Assembly: GCA_910583925.1 (NCBI GenBank)
Contig: CAJTZJ010000001.1
Location: 211,511-275,510 of the forward strand
Length of the DNA stretch: 64,000 bases
Source: an uncultured Eubacterium sp.
Lineage (GTDB): Bacteria > Bacillota > Clostridia > Oscillospirales > Acutalibacteraceae
Direction: 5' to 3'
The notes below the pieces were generated by a model. The model did no database searches. It was given only the letters and a program-made list of their open reading frames with translations, and had not been told where the DNA came from. Below, in pieces: positions 46,000 to 55,106 of this stretch (the stretch's first letter is position 1; the number at the start of each line of letters is the position of its first letter). A program made the translations under genes and the position numbers.

Positions 46000-47151
46000 G
46001 CTTTTGCCCTCACTTTTTTCTGATTTTTTCCGGTCAATCAATTCTTTAATTCTTCCGATATCAATATCGGGAAGTCTTTTTTCAATTTCAACTGAGTTTA
46101 CAAGGCTTTTTGAAAGTGTTTTAATAATTTCTCCAGCCTCGCTGCTTGCGTTGTCGTCTGATTTAACATTTTGAATAATCGATAAAAGTATATTCCCGTA
46201 ATTGTTTTTATTTATGTCATCCAAGGTGTTCAGCCCGCTGTTTTTTGCAATAGCATATATTGCATCAACTGTTTTCTTTAAATCCTCAGGAGAGAGTGTA
46301 TCAAGGCTTGCTGTTAAGCTGTCTTCAACATAATTTGAAAGAGTGCTGAAATTATCGGCTCTTTCAAATTCGTATCCCTTTGTTATCCATGTAAACAAAT
46401 TGTGCTGAGCAACGGCGGCAGCACTGCTTTTAACAACAATTCTCTTACCGCAGGTTTCCAGCATTCTTCCTACTATTGAATCTTCAGGAGATATGTTTAT
46501 TATTTTTTCGCAGTTTTCTTTTGTAAATAAAACAGGAGCAAGATTTTTCGGAAAGCCCGGTCCGTCATTGTTGTAAACAGCAGTAATTCTGTTTTTTAGT
46601 TTTTTATCAGAAAACATAAAGCTGAACATGGCAAGGTTTCCGCCTTTGGAATGTCCGCCCAGAACATATTTTCCTTTGTTCTTTTTCATAAGCTCCTTTG
46701 TGTATTCCAAAGCTGCAATCTGAACTGCAATGGGAAAATCATAGGCAAGCTCAGCATCTTCGTAAAAGCTTAAAAGCTTGTCATCGGTACCTCTGTATGC
46801 CAAATAATAAAGCTTATCCGAAAATTTAAAGGCTGTTGCCGAAAATGCGGTAGAGCTGTTTTCATCAGCACATTCCTTAAATTTGCTTATAACAACATTT
46901 CCGTATCGTTTTGTTGTACCTAAAAGCTTTAATAAATCTTCCGTTTTAATTATATTTTTGTTCGCTTTTGAAAGACTGTTTTCATCGGTATAAGGGAAAT
47001 GCTTTGCTGTGTATTTCAGTGTTTTTTCCTCAAATCCGTCAAAATTCAGATAAGACAGCCTGCAAAATACGGCATTATCTATTTCGGTTAATTCAAAAGT
47101 TTTAAATGAAGCGTTTGCGAATTCCTCTATGTAATCAAACAGGGTTTTCAA
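45988..47151 (-). CDS. Mbeg1-like (DUF2974) alpha/beta hydrolase, putative lipase
   Basis: This 387-residue protein has the lipase-3-like core: the YRGTDD segment (119-124), the nucleophile elbow GGHSKGG (165-171, Ser168) and NNDGPGF after it. The C-terminal ~120 residues are helical and charged. Family members occur in many gut Firmicutes; the natural substrate is unknown and no signal peptide is seen, so it is probably cytoplasmic. The start is a TTG at 47151 with an AGGTGA site about 6 nt upstream on the minus strand. It is transcribed alone. Confidence 0.85.
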   Translation of the reverse strand: MKTLFDYIEEFANASFKTFELTEIDNAVFCRLSYLNFDGFEEKTLKYTAKHFPYTDENSLSKANKNIIKTEDLLKLLGTTKRYGNVVISKFKECADENSSTAFSATAFKFSDKLYYLAYRGTDDKLLSFYEDAELAYDFPIAVQIAALEYTKELMKKNKGKYVLGGHSKGGNLAMFSFMFSDKKLKNRITAVYNNDGPGFPKNLAPVLFTKENCEKIINISPEDSIVGRMLETCGKRIVVKSSAAAVAQHNLFTWITKGYEFERADNFSTLSNYVEDSLTASLDTLSPEDLKKTVDAIYAIAKNSGLNTLDDINKNNYGNILLSIIQNVKSDDNASSEAGEIIKTLSKSLVNSVEIEKRLPDIDIGRIKELIDRKKSEKSEGKSKDA

Positions 47152-47297
47152 TTTTCATCACCTATATAAAGTCAGTCTGTGGATAGCTGAAAATAATTAT
47201 ATGATATATTTATAGACAAATCAATATGCTTGTTTTTGTCACATTGCAGCTGCTTGTAGAAAAAGGTTAAAATTTGGTGTCAAAAGTTGCAGTTTTA

Positions 47298-47326
47298 TTG
47301 CATTGAACTATTCTTTAGTATATTAT
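47298..47326 (+). promoter_or_regulatory. Sigma-A promoter of the xpt operon
   Basis: TTGCAT (47298-47303), a 17-bp spacer and TATTAT (47321-47326). The predicted leader before the xpt ATG is only about 30 nt, too short for a purine riboswitch. Confidence 0.8.
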
Positions 47327-47361
47327 GTAAATACAATAATTATGTTATAGGTTGTGTTGTT

Positions 47362-47940
47362 ATGGAACTTCTTAAAAAGAAAATTTTAGAAGACGGCGAA
47401 ATTCATGAGGGTAATATTCTTAAGGTTGACGGTTTTTTAAATCATCAGATAGATGTACCTTTCTTAAAAGAACTCGGCAAAGAATTTTACAATCGTTTTA
47501 AAAATGAAAATGTAAACAAAATTCTGACGATTGAATCTTCTGGAATAGCAATTGCCGCAATGACTGCACAGGAATTTGAATGTCCGCTTGTGTTTGCCAA
47601 AAAGAGCATAACAAAAAATATCGCAGGTGATATTTATTTAACTCCAGTTGAATCATTTACGCATGGTACAACTTATGGTGTTATCGTGTCCAAGCAATTC
47701 CTCGGCAAGGGAGACAGGGTTCTTATTATTGATGATTTCCTTGCAGTCGGAAATGCGCTTAACGGTCTTATTGAAATTGTCAAAGAAAGCGGTGCCGATC
47801 TTGTTGGCTGCGGTGCGGTTATTGAAAAAGGCTATCAAGGCGGCGGGGACAGACTTCGTAAGCATGGTATTCGTGTTGAAAGCCTTGCAGTTGTTGAAAG
47901 CATGGATCATGAAAACGGAACAATTGAGTTCAGAGATTAA
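47362..47940 (+). CDS. xpt: Xanthine phosphoribosyltransferase
   Basis: This 192-residue salvage enzyme makes XMP from xanthine and PRPP. The PRPP loop is VLIIDDFLAVGNA (120-132) and the C-terminal VESMDHENGTIEF segment is typical of Xpt. The ATG at 47362 is chosen because it gives the canonical MELLKKKI start; the open frame extends back to 47287 through the promoter. The ribosome binding site is weak. It starts the purine uptake and salvage block ending with hpt. Confidence 0.95.
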   Translation: MELLKKKILEDGEIHEGNILKVDGFLNHQIDVPFLKELGKEFYNRFKNENVNKILTIESSGIAIAAMTAQEFECPLVFAKKSITKNIAGDIYLTPVESFTHGTTYGVIVSKQFLGKGDRVLIIDDFLAVGNALNGLIEIVKESGADLVGCGAVIEKGYQGGGDRLRKHGIRVESLAVVESMDHENGTIEFRD

Positions 47941-48003
47941 AAGGATTATTCGGCATCAAGCCTTATAATATAACATTAAATTTCTATTTACGGAGGTAGA
48001 AAA

Positions 48004-49224
48004 ATGAAAATGTCAAAGAAAATCATTGCTGTTCTTCTTAGCGTTCTCTTTGTTGCAGGTGTATTTGCAGCTTGCTCAAGCAGCTCGGATAAGCCGAAAG
48101 ACAACGGCGATGCAAGCAAGGTTAAAATCGGTTTCATCTGCTTACACGATGAAAACTCAACCTATGATCTTAACTTCATCAACGCAGCTAAAGAGGCAGT
48201 TAAAACCTTAGGTCTTACAGATGATCAGTATATCATCAGAACCAATGTTCCTGAGGATCAGCAGTGTGCTGATACAGCTAAAGAGCTTATTGACGCAGGA
48301 TGCAATCTTATTTTTGCAGACAGCTTCGGTCATGAGCCGTTCATCATTGATGTTGCTAAACAGTATACTGATGTTCAGTTCTGCCATGCAACCGGTACAA
48401 GAGCTCATACAGAGGGTCTTGATAACTACCACAACGCATTCGCTTCAATTTATGAAGGCCGTTATCTGGCAGGTGTTGCTGCAGGTATGAAGCTTAATCA
48501 GATGATTGAGGATGGTAAATTTACTGCTGATAAGGCTAAAATGGGCTATGTAGGTGCTCATCCTTATGCAGAAGTTAAATCAGGCTATACATCTTTCTAC
48601 CTTGGTGCTAAAAGTGTTTGTCCAACCGTAACTATGGAGGTTACATTTACAGGTGAATGGTATTCAGAGGTTAAGGAAAAGGAAGCTGCGAATAAGCTTA
48701 TCAATGACGGCTGTGTACTTATCAGTCAGCATGCAGATTCGATGGGTGCTCCGACAGCTTGTGAAGAAGCAGGTGTTCCGAATGTTTCCTACAACGGAAG
48801 TACTGTAGATGCTTGTCCGAATACATTTATCGTTTCATCAGCTATAAACTGGGCTCCTTACTTTGAGTATATCATTACGCAGACAAATAAGGGCGAAGCT
48901 ATTGAGAAGGACTGGACCGGTACTCTTTCTACAAATTCTGTAATTCTCAGTGATATCAATGAAAAGGCTGCCGCTCCCGGCACAGCAGATAAGATTGCTG
49001 AGGTTAAGAAGCAGCTTGAAAACGGAACTCTTCATGTATTCGATACATCAACCTTTACTGTTAAGGGCGAAACATTAACATCATATATGGCTGATGTTGA
49101 TACAGACGATAAATTCACACCGGATACTGAAGCAATTGCAGATGGCTATTTCCATGAATCAGAAAAGCGTTCTGCTCCATATTTTGATGTAGATATTGAT
49201 GGTATTACCAATATTGATCAGTAA
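48004..49224 (+). CDS. BMP-family nucleoside-binding lipoprotein
   Basis: This 406-residue solute-binding protein of the basic membrane protein (Med/BmpA/PnrA) family has a lipoprotein signal (VFAAC, lipidated Cys24). The mature part has the family's GFICLHDENSTYDLNF opening and the ALFADSFGHEPF-like and HATGT stretches. PnrA and BmpA relatives bind purine nucleosides, and the neighbours xpt, hpt and BMP-type permeases support that substrate here. A CGGAGG site precedes the ATG. A terminator directly follows, which may give more binding protein than transporter. Confidence 0.92.
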   Translation: MKMSKKIIAVLLSVLFVAGVFAACSSSSDKPKDNGDASKVKIGFICLHDENSTYDLNFINAAKEAVKTLGLTDDQYIIRTNVPEDQQCADTAKELIDAGCNLIFADSFGHEPFIIDVAKQYTDVQFCHATGTRAHTEGLDNYHNAFASIYEGRYLAGVAAGMKLNQMIEDGKFTADKAKMGYVGAHPYAEVKSGYTSFYLGAKSVCPTVTMEVTFTGEWYSEVKEKEAANKLINDGCVLISQHADSMGAPTACEEAGVPNVSYNGSTVDACPNTFIVSSAINWAPYFEYIITQTNKGEAIEKDWTGTLSTNSVILSDINEKAAAPGTADKIAEVKKQLENGTLHVFDTSTFTVKGETLTSYMADVDTDDKFTPDTEAIADGYFHESEKRSAPYFDVDIDGITNIDQ

Positions 49225-49247
49225 TTGAGAATAAATCTCGCAATGTT

Positions 49248-49281
49248 TGTGACCGTGCGTATACACGGTCACAGATTTTTT
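49248..49281 (+). terminator. Intra-operon terminator after the BMP lipoprotein gene
   Basis: TGTGACCGTG (49248-49257) pairs perfectly with CACGGTCACA (49264-49273), followed by GATTTTTT. The downstream ATPase gene has a strong ribosome binding site but no evident promoter, so partial read-through is expected. Confidence 0.92.
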
Positions 49282-49305
49282 AAGAAACTTTTGCGGAGGT
49301 AAGTG

Positions 49306-50841
49306 ATGAAACAGGAGCTTGCATTAGAATTAAAAGGCATAACAAAAACCTTCGGCAGTGTTGTTGCAAACAAGGATGTAAGCCTACAGGTAAACAATGG
49401 CGAAATTCTTGCAATTCTCGGAGAGAACGGAAGCGGCAAAACTACATTGATGAATATGGTTTCAGGAATTTATTATCCCGATGAAGGAAGTATTTTTGTT
49501 AATGGGAAAGAGGTTGTTGTCCGCTCTCCTAAAGATGCTTTTAAGTATAAAATCGGAATGATACATCAGCATTTTAAGCTTGTTGATGTTTTTACTGCAA
49601 CCGAAAATATCGTGCTTGGAATTAAGGATGATAAGAAATTTAATATTAAGGAAGCAAAAAAGAAAGTTAAGGGGATTACGGATAAATACGGCTTTGTAAT
49701 TGACCTTGATAAGAAAATATATGAAATGTCTGTTTCCGAAAAGCAAACCGTTGAAATTATAAAGGTGCTTTACAGAGGTGCTGATATTCTTATTCTTGAT
49801 GAGCCTACCGCTGTTTTAACACCGCAGGAAACGAAAAAGCTTTTCAATATTCTTCGCAGAATGAAAAGAGACGGCAAATCAATCATTATTATAACGCATA
49901 AGCTTCATGAGGTGCTTGATATTTCCGATAGAGTTACTACGCTGAGAAAAGGCGAATATATCGGCACAATTGATACAAACGATGCAACCGAGCAATCCTT
50001 AACGGAAATGATGGTTGGCGAAAAGGTAATTCTTAATATTAAAAGAACGGAACCTGTTCATCCGCAGGAGAGATTAATTGTTAAAAATCTCTCGGTTAAG
50101 GGTGCTGAAAACAAGCTTGTGCTGGATGATGTTAGTTTTACGGTTCGTTCGGGGGAAATATTTGGTATAGCAGGTATTTCAGGATGCGGACAGAAGGAAC
50201 TTCTGGAAGCTATCGCAGGTCTTCAGAAGGCTATGCCGAATTCAAGCATAATTTATAAGCCGGAGGAGGAAGAAGCCAGGGAGCTTGTCGGTAAATCCCC
50301 CCAGGATATAAGAAAGCTTGGCATTGCTCTTTCATTTGTACCTGAAGACAGATTGGGAATGGGTCTTGTAGGCAATATGGATATTGTCGATAATATGATG
50401 CTCAGAAGCTATAAAAAGGGTGCATCTGCATTTCTTGACAGAAAGGATCCGAAGTCACTTGCAGACAGGATAATTGAAAGTCTTGATGTAGTTACACCAA
50501 ATGCTGCAACACCTGTTCGCCGCTTATCAGGCGGTAATGTTCAAAAGGTGCTTGTAGGTCGTGAAATTTCATCAAATCCAAAGGTGCTTATGGTTGCTTA
50601 CCCTGTAAGAGGGCTTGATATAAACTCGTCATATACAATCTATAATCTTCTTACAAAGCAGAAAGAGAGCGGTGTTGCCGTTATCTTTGTCGGCGAGGAT
50701 CTGGATGTTCTTGTTGAGCTTTGCGATAGAATTATGGTTATTAATTCAGGTAAAATAACGGGTATTGTAGACGGCAGAACGGCTGTAAAAGAAGAAATCG
50801 GTTTGCTTATGACCAAGAGTACGGAAAAGGAGGGGGAATAA
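49306..50841 (+). CDS. BMP-type nucleoside ABC transporter ATPase (NupA/YufO-like)
   Basis: This 511-residue protein has two fused ABC domains, as in RbsA/NupA. The first has Walker A GENGSGKT (39-46) and Walker B LILDEPTAVL. The second has degenerate Walker motifs (GISGCGQ and LMVAYPVRGLD) with a kept LSGGNVQK signature, which is normal for the family. The ATG at 49306 is chosen over the GTG at 49303 because of its spacing to the CGGAGGT site. It powers import of the nucleosides captured by the lipoprotein encoded upstream. Confidence 0.94.
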   Translation: MKQELALELKGITKTFGSVVANKDVSLQVNNGEILAILGENGSGKTTLMNMVSGIYYPDEGSIFVNGKEVVVRSPKDAFKYKIGMIHQHFKLVDVFTATENIVLGIKDDKKFNIKEAKKKVKGITDKYGFVIDLDKKIYEMSVSEKQTVEIIKVLYRGADILILDEPTAVLTPQETKKLFNILRRMKRDGKSIIIITHKLHEVLDISDRVTTLRKGEYIGTIDTNDATEQSLTEMMVGEKVILNIKRTEPVHPQERLIVKNLSVKGAENKLVLDDVSFTVRSGEIFGIAGISGCGQKELLEAIAGLQKAMPNSSIIYKPEEEEARELVGKSPQDIRKLGIALSFVPEDRLGMGLVGNMDIVDNMMLRSYKKGASAFLDRKDPKSLADRIIESLDVVTPNAATPVRRLSGGNVQKVLVGREISSNPKVLMVAYPVRGLDINSSYTIYNLLTKQKESGVAVIFVGEDLDVLVELCDRIMVINSGKITGIVDGRTAVKEEIGLLMTKSTEKEGE

Positions 50842-50842
50842 T

Positions 50843-51949
50843 ATGAAAGCCAGTCAGAAAAATAGAGAACCGCTTTTTCATATTGTTAAGAGAGATAGCC
50901 TCCCATGGCAGAAATCATGGCTTATTCGAATCGGTGCAATTGTTGCTGCGCTTATTCTATGTGCGCTGTTAACAATGGTTATAACCCACGAAAATCCGAT
51001 CAGTGTTTATGCAACAATGATAAAGGGTGCGTTCGGAACTGCAAGAAGAGTATGGAATCTTCTTCAGAGCCTTGCTATGCTCCTTTGTGTTTCTTTGGCG
51101 GTTACACCTGCATTCAAAATGCGTTTTTGGAATATCGGTGCAGAAGGACAGGTTCTTATAGGTGGTTTGGCAACGGCTGCCTGTATGTATCTTCTGGGCG
51201 GTAAAATGCCAAATGCATTGCTCATCATTGTTATGATTGCTGCAAGTATTGCAGCAGGCGCAGTATGGGCTGTTATTCCTGCTTTCTTCAAAGCAAAATT
51301 CTGCACAAATGAAACATTGTTTACCCTTATGATGAACTATGTTGCAATTCAGCTTGTTTCTTATTTTGTTATGCTTTGGGAAAACCCGAAAGGTTCAAGC
51401 AAAATCGGTATTATTAACCAGACTACACATGCGGGCTGGCTTCCGACATTAGGCAGTAATGAGTATCTTTTAAATATAATCATTGTTCTTTTGCTTACCG
51501 TTCTGATGTTTGTTTATCTGAAATACAGTAAGCATGGTTATGAAATTTCAGTTGTCGGCGAATCGGAAAATACGGCAAGATATATTGGTCTTAATGTTAA
51601 AAAGGTTATTATTCGTACAATGCTTTTGTCCGGCGGTATCTGCGGCATTGCAGGTCTTCTTCTTGTAGGCGGTACAAACCATACCATTTCAACAACAATC
51701 GCAAACAATCGTGGATTTACTGCTATTATGGTATCGTGGCTTGCAAAGTTTAATCCGATTAATATGATTTTAACCTCTTTTCTTCTTGTTTTTCTCGAAA
51801 AAGGCGCAAGTGAAATATCAACGGTTTTCGGATTAAATCAGTCCTTTTCGGATATTTTAACAGGTATTATTCTTTTCTTTATAATCGGAAGTGAATTTTT
51901 TATTAATTATCAGCTTCATTTTCGTAATTCGCATAAGGAGGTAAAGTGA
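50843..51949 (+). CDS. BMP-type nucleoside ABC transporter permease 1 (NupB/YufP-like)
   Basis: This 368-residue membrane subunit belongs to the BPD_transp_2 family. It has about ten membrane helices, the FWNIGAEGQVLIGG segment typical of NupB/YufP, and the GESENTARYIGLNVKK coupling segment. It starts 1 bp after the ATPase gene and is followed after 1 bp by the second permease gene. Confidence 0.93.
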   Translation: MKASQKNREPLFHIVKRDSLPWQKSWLIRIGAIVAALILCALLTMVITHENPISVYATMIKGAFGTARRVWNLLQSLAMLLCVSLAVTPAFKMRFWNIGAEGQVLIGGLATAACMYLLGGKMPNALLIIVMIAASIAAGAVWAVIPAFFKAKFCTNETLFTLMMNYVAIQLVSYFVMLWENPKGSSKIGIINQTTHAGWLPTLGSNEYLLNIIIVLLLTVLMFVYLKYSKHGYEISVVGESENTARYIGLNVKKVIIRTMLLSGGICGIAGLLLVGGTNHTISTTIANNRGFTAIMVSWLAKFNPINMILTSFLLVFLEKGASEISTVFGLNQSFSDILTGIILFFIIGSEFFINYQLHFRNSHKEVK

Positions 51950-51950
51950 T

Positions 51951-52934
51951 ATGGGTACATTAATTACTTTTCTTCAGCGTGCAGTTTGCCAGGGTATACC
52001 GCTTCTTTATGGTGCAACCGGTGAAATATTAACTGAAAAATCGGGTAATCTTAATCTTGGTATTCCGGGGATTATGTACATCGGAAGTATAAGCGGCGTA
52101 ATCGGTGCGTTCCTTTATGAGCAATCTGTTGATACGATAAATCCTGTTTTAGCATTGCTGATACCGCTTTTAAGCTGCCTTTTGGGTGCACTTCTTATCG
52201 GTCTTGTTTATTGCTTTTTAACGGTTACATTAAGAGCAAATCAGAATGTAACAGGTCTTGCAATTACAACTTTCGGTGTCGGTTTCGGAAATTTTTTCGG
52301 CGGTTCACTGATTAAATTAACAGGCAGTGCCGTTCCGTCTGTTGCTCTTACGGCAACCAGTGCTGTTTTTAAGAAAACGCTTCCTTTTGCAGATAGTCTG
52401 GGTGCGTTTGGCAAAGTATTTCTATCATATGGATTTTTAGCATATCTTGCTGTTATCATAGCAATTGTCTGTGCAGTTTTCTTAAAGCGAACAAGGGCAG
52501 GGCTTCATTTAAGAGCAGTCGGTGAAAATCCTGCAACTGCTGATGCAGCAGGCATCAATGTTGAAAAAACAAAATATCTTGCAACCTGTATAGGCAGTAT
52601 GATCGCTGGCTTGGGCGGACTTTACTATGTTATGGACTATGCAACAGGTGTTTGGTCTAACGACGGCTTCGGAGACAGAGGCTGGCTTGCAATAGCTCTT
52701 GTTATTTTTGCTGTTTGGAAGCCGGATATGGCTATTTTAGGTTCATTTCTTTTTGGCGGACTCTATATTGTTTATCTCTACATACCGGGACTTGCGCTCA
52801 GAACGCAGGAGCTTATCAAAATGCTTCCGTATGTAGTAACCATTATCGTACTGATTATCAGTTCAATGCGTGACAAAAAGGAAAATCAGGGTCCTGCGTC
52901 TCTTGGACTTTCCTATTTCAGGGAGGAACGATAA
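51951..52934 (+). CDS. BMP-type nucleoside ABC transporter permease 2 (NupC/YufQ-like)
   Basis: This 327-residue second membrane subunit of the BPD_transp_2 family has the LTEKSGNLNLGIPGIMYIG segment and the GENPATADAAGINV coupling segment seen in NupC/YufQ. It forms the heterodimeric channel with the preceding permease. The hpt gene begins immediately after its stop codon. Confidence 0.93.
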   Translation: MGTLITFLQRAVCQGIPLLYGATGEILTEKSGNLNLGIPGIMYIGSISGVIGAFLYEQSVDTINPVLALLIPLLSCLLGALLIGLVYCFLTVTLRANQNVTGLAITTFGVGFGNFFGGSLIKLTGSAVPSVALTATSAVFKKTLPFADSLGAFGKVFLSYGFLAYLAVIIAIVCAVFLKRTRAGLHLRAVGENPATADAAGINVEKTKYLATCIGSMIAGLGGLYYVMDYATGVWSNDGFGDRGWLAIALVIFAVWKPDMAILGSFLFGGLYIVYLYIPGLALRTQELIKMLPYVVTIIVLIISSMRDKKENQGPASLGLSYFREER

Positions 52935-53471
52935 ATGCTTAAGGATATTGAAAAAATTCTTGTAACCGAAGAAGAATTAAGAAAAATCAATATGCGTCTC
53001 GGAAAGAAAATAACTGAGGATTTTAAAGATAAAAATCTTCTTGTTCTTGGTATTCTTAAGGGTTGTGTATTTTTTATGACGGATCTTGTGAGAAACATCA
53101 GTCTTCCGCTCAGTATAGATTTTATGTCCGTTTCTTCATATGGCAGCGGTACGGAATCTACGGGCAGGGTTAAAATTACAAAAGATATTGATATTGATTT
53201 GAACGGCTACGATGTTCTTCTTGTAGAAGATATTCTTGACAGCGGCAGAACGCTTAATTATGTTTCGGATATCCTTAAAACAAGAGGCGCCAATTCAATC
53301 AGAATTGTTACGCTTCTTGATAAGCCGGAAAGAAGAGTAGCACCAATCATTCCGGATTATGTCGGCTGTGATGTACCTGATGAATTTGTAGTAGGCTATG
53401 GTCTTGATTATGATCAGAAATACAGAAATCTTCCGTATATCGGTCAGCTTAAACGTTCGGTTTATGAATAA
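52935..53471 (+). CDS. hpt: Hypoxanthine phosphoribosyltransferase
   Basis: This 178-residue enzyme makes IMP and GMP from hypoxanthine or guanine with PRPP. The PRPP loop is [14 protein letters not shown] (94-107) and the [14 protein letters not shown] loop contains the flexible active-site Ser-Tyr pair. Its place directly after the nucleoside permease genes couples uptake to salvage. Confidence 0.96.
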   Translation: MLKDIEKILVTEEELRKINMRLGKKITEDFKDKNLLVLGILKGCVFFMTDLVRNISLPLSIDFMSVSSYGSGTESTGRVKITKDIDIDLNGYDVLLVEDILDSGRTLNYVSDILKTRGANSIRIVTLLDKPERRVAPIIPDYVGCDVPDEFVVGYGLDYDQKYRNLPYIGQLKRSVYE

Positions 53472-53481
53472 AATAAAAAGT

Positions 53482-53510
53482 AAGTCCGCAGATTATTCTG
53501 CGGACTTTTT
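53482..53510 (+). terminator. Terminator of the xpt-hpt block
   Basis: AAGTCCGCAG (53482-53491) pairs perfectly with CTGCGGACTT (53498-53507), followed by a T-run. Confidence 0.94.
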
Positions 53511-53558
53511 GTTGTCTATTCAGCAAAGAGTATTCCTCGGCTGAACGGATGATTATAT

Positions 53559-54254
53559 TTATGATATTTTTATTATAGAGGAGAGAACAGAGATAATTTC
53601 TTCCTGTGACAATCCTTCAAAAATTATTCTGAAACCGGTATTTTTGTAAAAGAATTCAGCCATGTAAAATTCGTTGTTGCCTATTGATGCAATACTTACA
53701 TATGTTTTGTTGATGATTGATTTTTTACAGCTTTCATCAATCGAACCGTAATCTGAAACAGGAAGATGATGTTTACTTAATTCAATATTGACAGATCGTG
53801 TATAGTTTTTATTGTAATAGTTGATTACGTTTTGGTCATAGTAAACTTCTCCGGTGTCTTCAATGTGTTTGTAAATGCCGTATTCATTGTTGTTATCTTC
53901 TTTTAGGTCATCAGGAACAATTGGAAAAACATTGGTCTGATAGTATGCGTTTAGCTCGTCCGGAGTCATTGGAATAAAGTCCTTTTCCGATAAATCAATA
54001 TTTATTTTTCTGTTAGAAGATATTTCGTTAATTTCATTTATAAAAATGGTGTTATTGGTACCATTGTTTTTTAAGCTGCTATCAGAACTTGTTTTTTCAG
54101 AACCAACTCCATAAAAGCCAATAGCCGCAGCCAAACACAAGCATATAAATGGGGCGGTAAGCCCTGTAATTAGCTTTCTTTTTTTTATTTGTGCAGTTTT
54201 GTATTCATCTCTTCTTCGGAATACATTCTTTGCCATTTCGTTATAACTCTTCAT
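53559..54254 (-). CDS. Probable anti-sigma factor, single-pass membrane protein
   Basis: This 231-residue protein has a short charged cytoplasmic N-terminus (1-28), one membrane helix (about 29-50) and an extracellular C-terminal domain rich in Asn, Tyr and Asp. It overlaps the upstream ECF sigma gene by 14 bp on the same strand, the usual arrangement for a sigma/anti-sigma pair. The cytoplasmic part is too short for a zinc-binding ZAS domain (no H-x3-C-x2-C), so if it holds the sigma factor it does so in another way. I do not recognise the ectodomain. Confidence 0.72.
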   Translation of the reverse strand: MKSYNEMAKNVFRRRDEYKTAQIKKRKLITGLTAPFICLCLAAAIGFYGVGSEKTSSDSSLKNNGTNNTIFINEINEISSNRKINIDLSEKDFIPMTPDELNAYYQTNVFPIVPDDLKEDNNNEYGIYKHIEDTGEVYYDQNVINYYNKNYTRSVNIELSKHHLPVSDYGSIDESCKKSIINKTYVSIASIGNNEFYMAEFFYKNTGFRIIFEGLSQEEIISVLSSIIKIS

Positions 54255-54798
54255 ATGTGAAACCTTCCTTTTTTAATTCTGCTTTCAATGATTTTCTTGC
54301 TCTGTAGACAAGGGTTTCTATATTATGAACTGATTTATTCATAACTATTGCAGCTTCCTTGTTGCTTAAATCTTCAAAATAAATAAGCCAGAGAATTTGA
54401 TGATATTCTTCTTTTAGATTTTTCATTGCTCTATGAATGATGATTTTTCTTTCCTCACAAATATATGCATGTTCAAGATTTTCTTCATCACAAATCAATT
54501 CGGAATATTCGTCAATAGATGATTCAAACATCTTTGCATTCTTTTTTTTGTAGTTTAAAGCAATATTTCTTCCTATAGCATACAGCCACGTTTTGAATGA
54601 TGATTTGCCTTTGAATTTTGGTTTTTTCGTAATAATTTTAACAAAAGTATCTTCTGCCAATTCTTCTGCGGTATGAATGTTGCAAACAAATCCATTTAAG
54701 TAAAAAATCAGCCCATCTTTATAGTTTTTTATAATCTCTACAAATCCATCTTCGTCTCCGTTCAGGAAATGGTTATAGCTATCTGCACCACTATCCAT
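54241..54798 (-). CDS. ECF-type sigma-70 factor
   Basis: This 185-residue protein has sigma region 2 (about 12-80, including TAEELAEDTFVKI and FKTWLYAIGRNIALNYKKK) and region 4 (about 125-178, helix-turn-helix in LSNKEAAIVMNKSVHNIETLVYRARK). Regions 1 and 3 are missing, as in ECF sigma factors. A GGAGG site precedes the ATG at 54798. I do not see a clear ECF-type GGAAC-N16-CGTC promoter upstream of this pair, so autoregulation is not shown. Confidence 0.93.
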   Translation of the reverse strand: MDSGADSYNHFLNGDEDGFVEIIKNYKDGLIFYLNGFVCNIHTAEELAEDTFVKIITKKPKFKGKSSFKTWLYAIGRNIALNYKKKNAKMFESSIDEYSELICDEENLEHAYICEERKIIIHRAMKNLKEEYHQILWLIYFEDLSNKEAAIVMNKSVHNIETLVYRARKSLKAELKKEGFTYEEL

Positions 54799-55106
54799 TA
54801 ATAGCCTCCTTTCTGAAAGAAAATGTTCCTTTCATTTATTAGACATAAAAAAAGTTGAAAACCTCACAGTTCTAATGATATCATAATAAGTATTGGTATG
54901 TATGATTTCTCCTTGATATTTCTTAAGATAAAAGTAATGAAAGTTGGGCATTATGGCGTTAGCTAAGTCTATTATTTCGCTTTTTTGTAATCTTTCTGTA
55001 AAAATATTAAAAAAGCTGTTTATTTTGTAATCAAATAATGCTATACTGTTACAGTATATGAACAATTATTAAATGAATTTGAGTTTTATCCGAAAGGGGC
55101 GTAAAT
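54799..55106. other. 308-bp divergent intergenic region
   Basis: It holds the sigma-factor ribosome binding site at its left edge and the promoter/palindrome of the lipoprotein operon at its right. The middle is AT-rich. A 77-codon open frame on the minus strand has no ribosome binding site and no recognisable protein character, so no gene is called. Confidence 0.7.
55039..55058 (+). promoter_or_regulatory. Extended -10 promoter overlapped by a 17-bp palindrome (candidate operator)
   Basis: TGC-TATACT (55039-55047) is an extended -10 with only a weak -35. TATACTGT-T-ACAGTATA (55042-55058) is a perfect inverted repeat with 8-bp arms around one base, covering the -10 and the likely transcription start. 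The lipoprotein GTG is 48 bp downstream. This geometry is typical of a repressor operator; the protein that binds it is unknown. Confidence 0.75.

Noticed and set aside
47326..47362. Purine riboswitch before xpt
   Set aside because: The leader is about 30 nt, far too short for an aptamer and expression platform, and no conserved core is visible.
47648..47968. 106-codon open frame overlapping xpt
   Set aside because: It is in another frame inside xpt, without a ribosome binding site and with a Leu/Lys-rich shadow composition.
54832..55065. 77-codon open frame on the minus strand
   Set aside because: No ribosome binding site, no domain, and it lies in a regulatory gap next to a promoter and palindrome.
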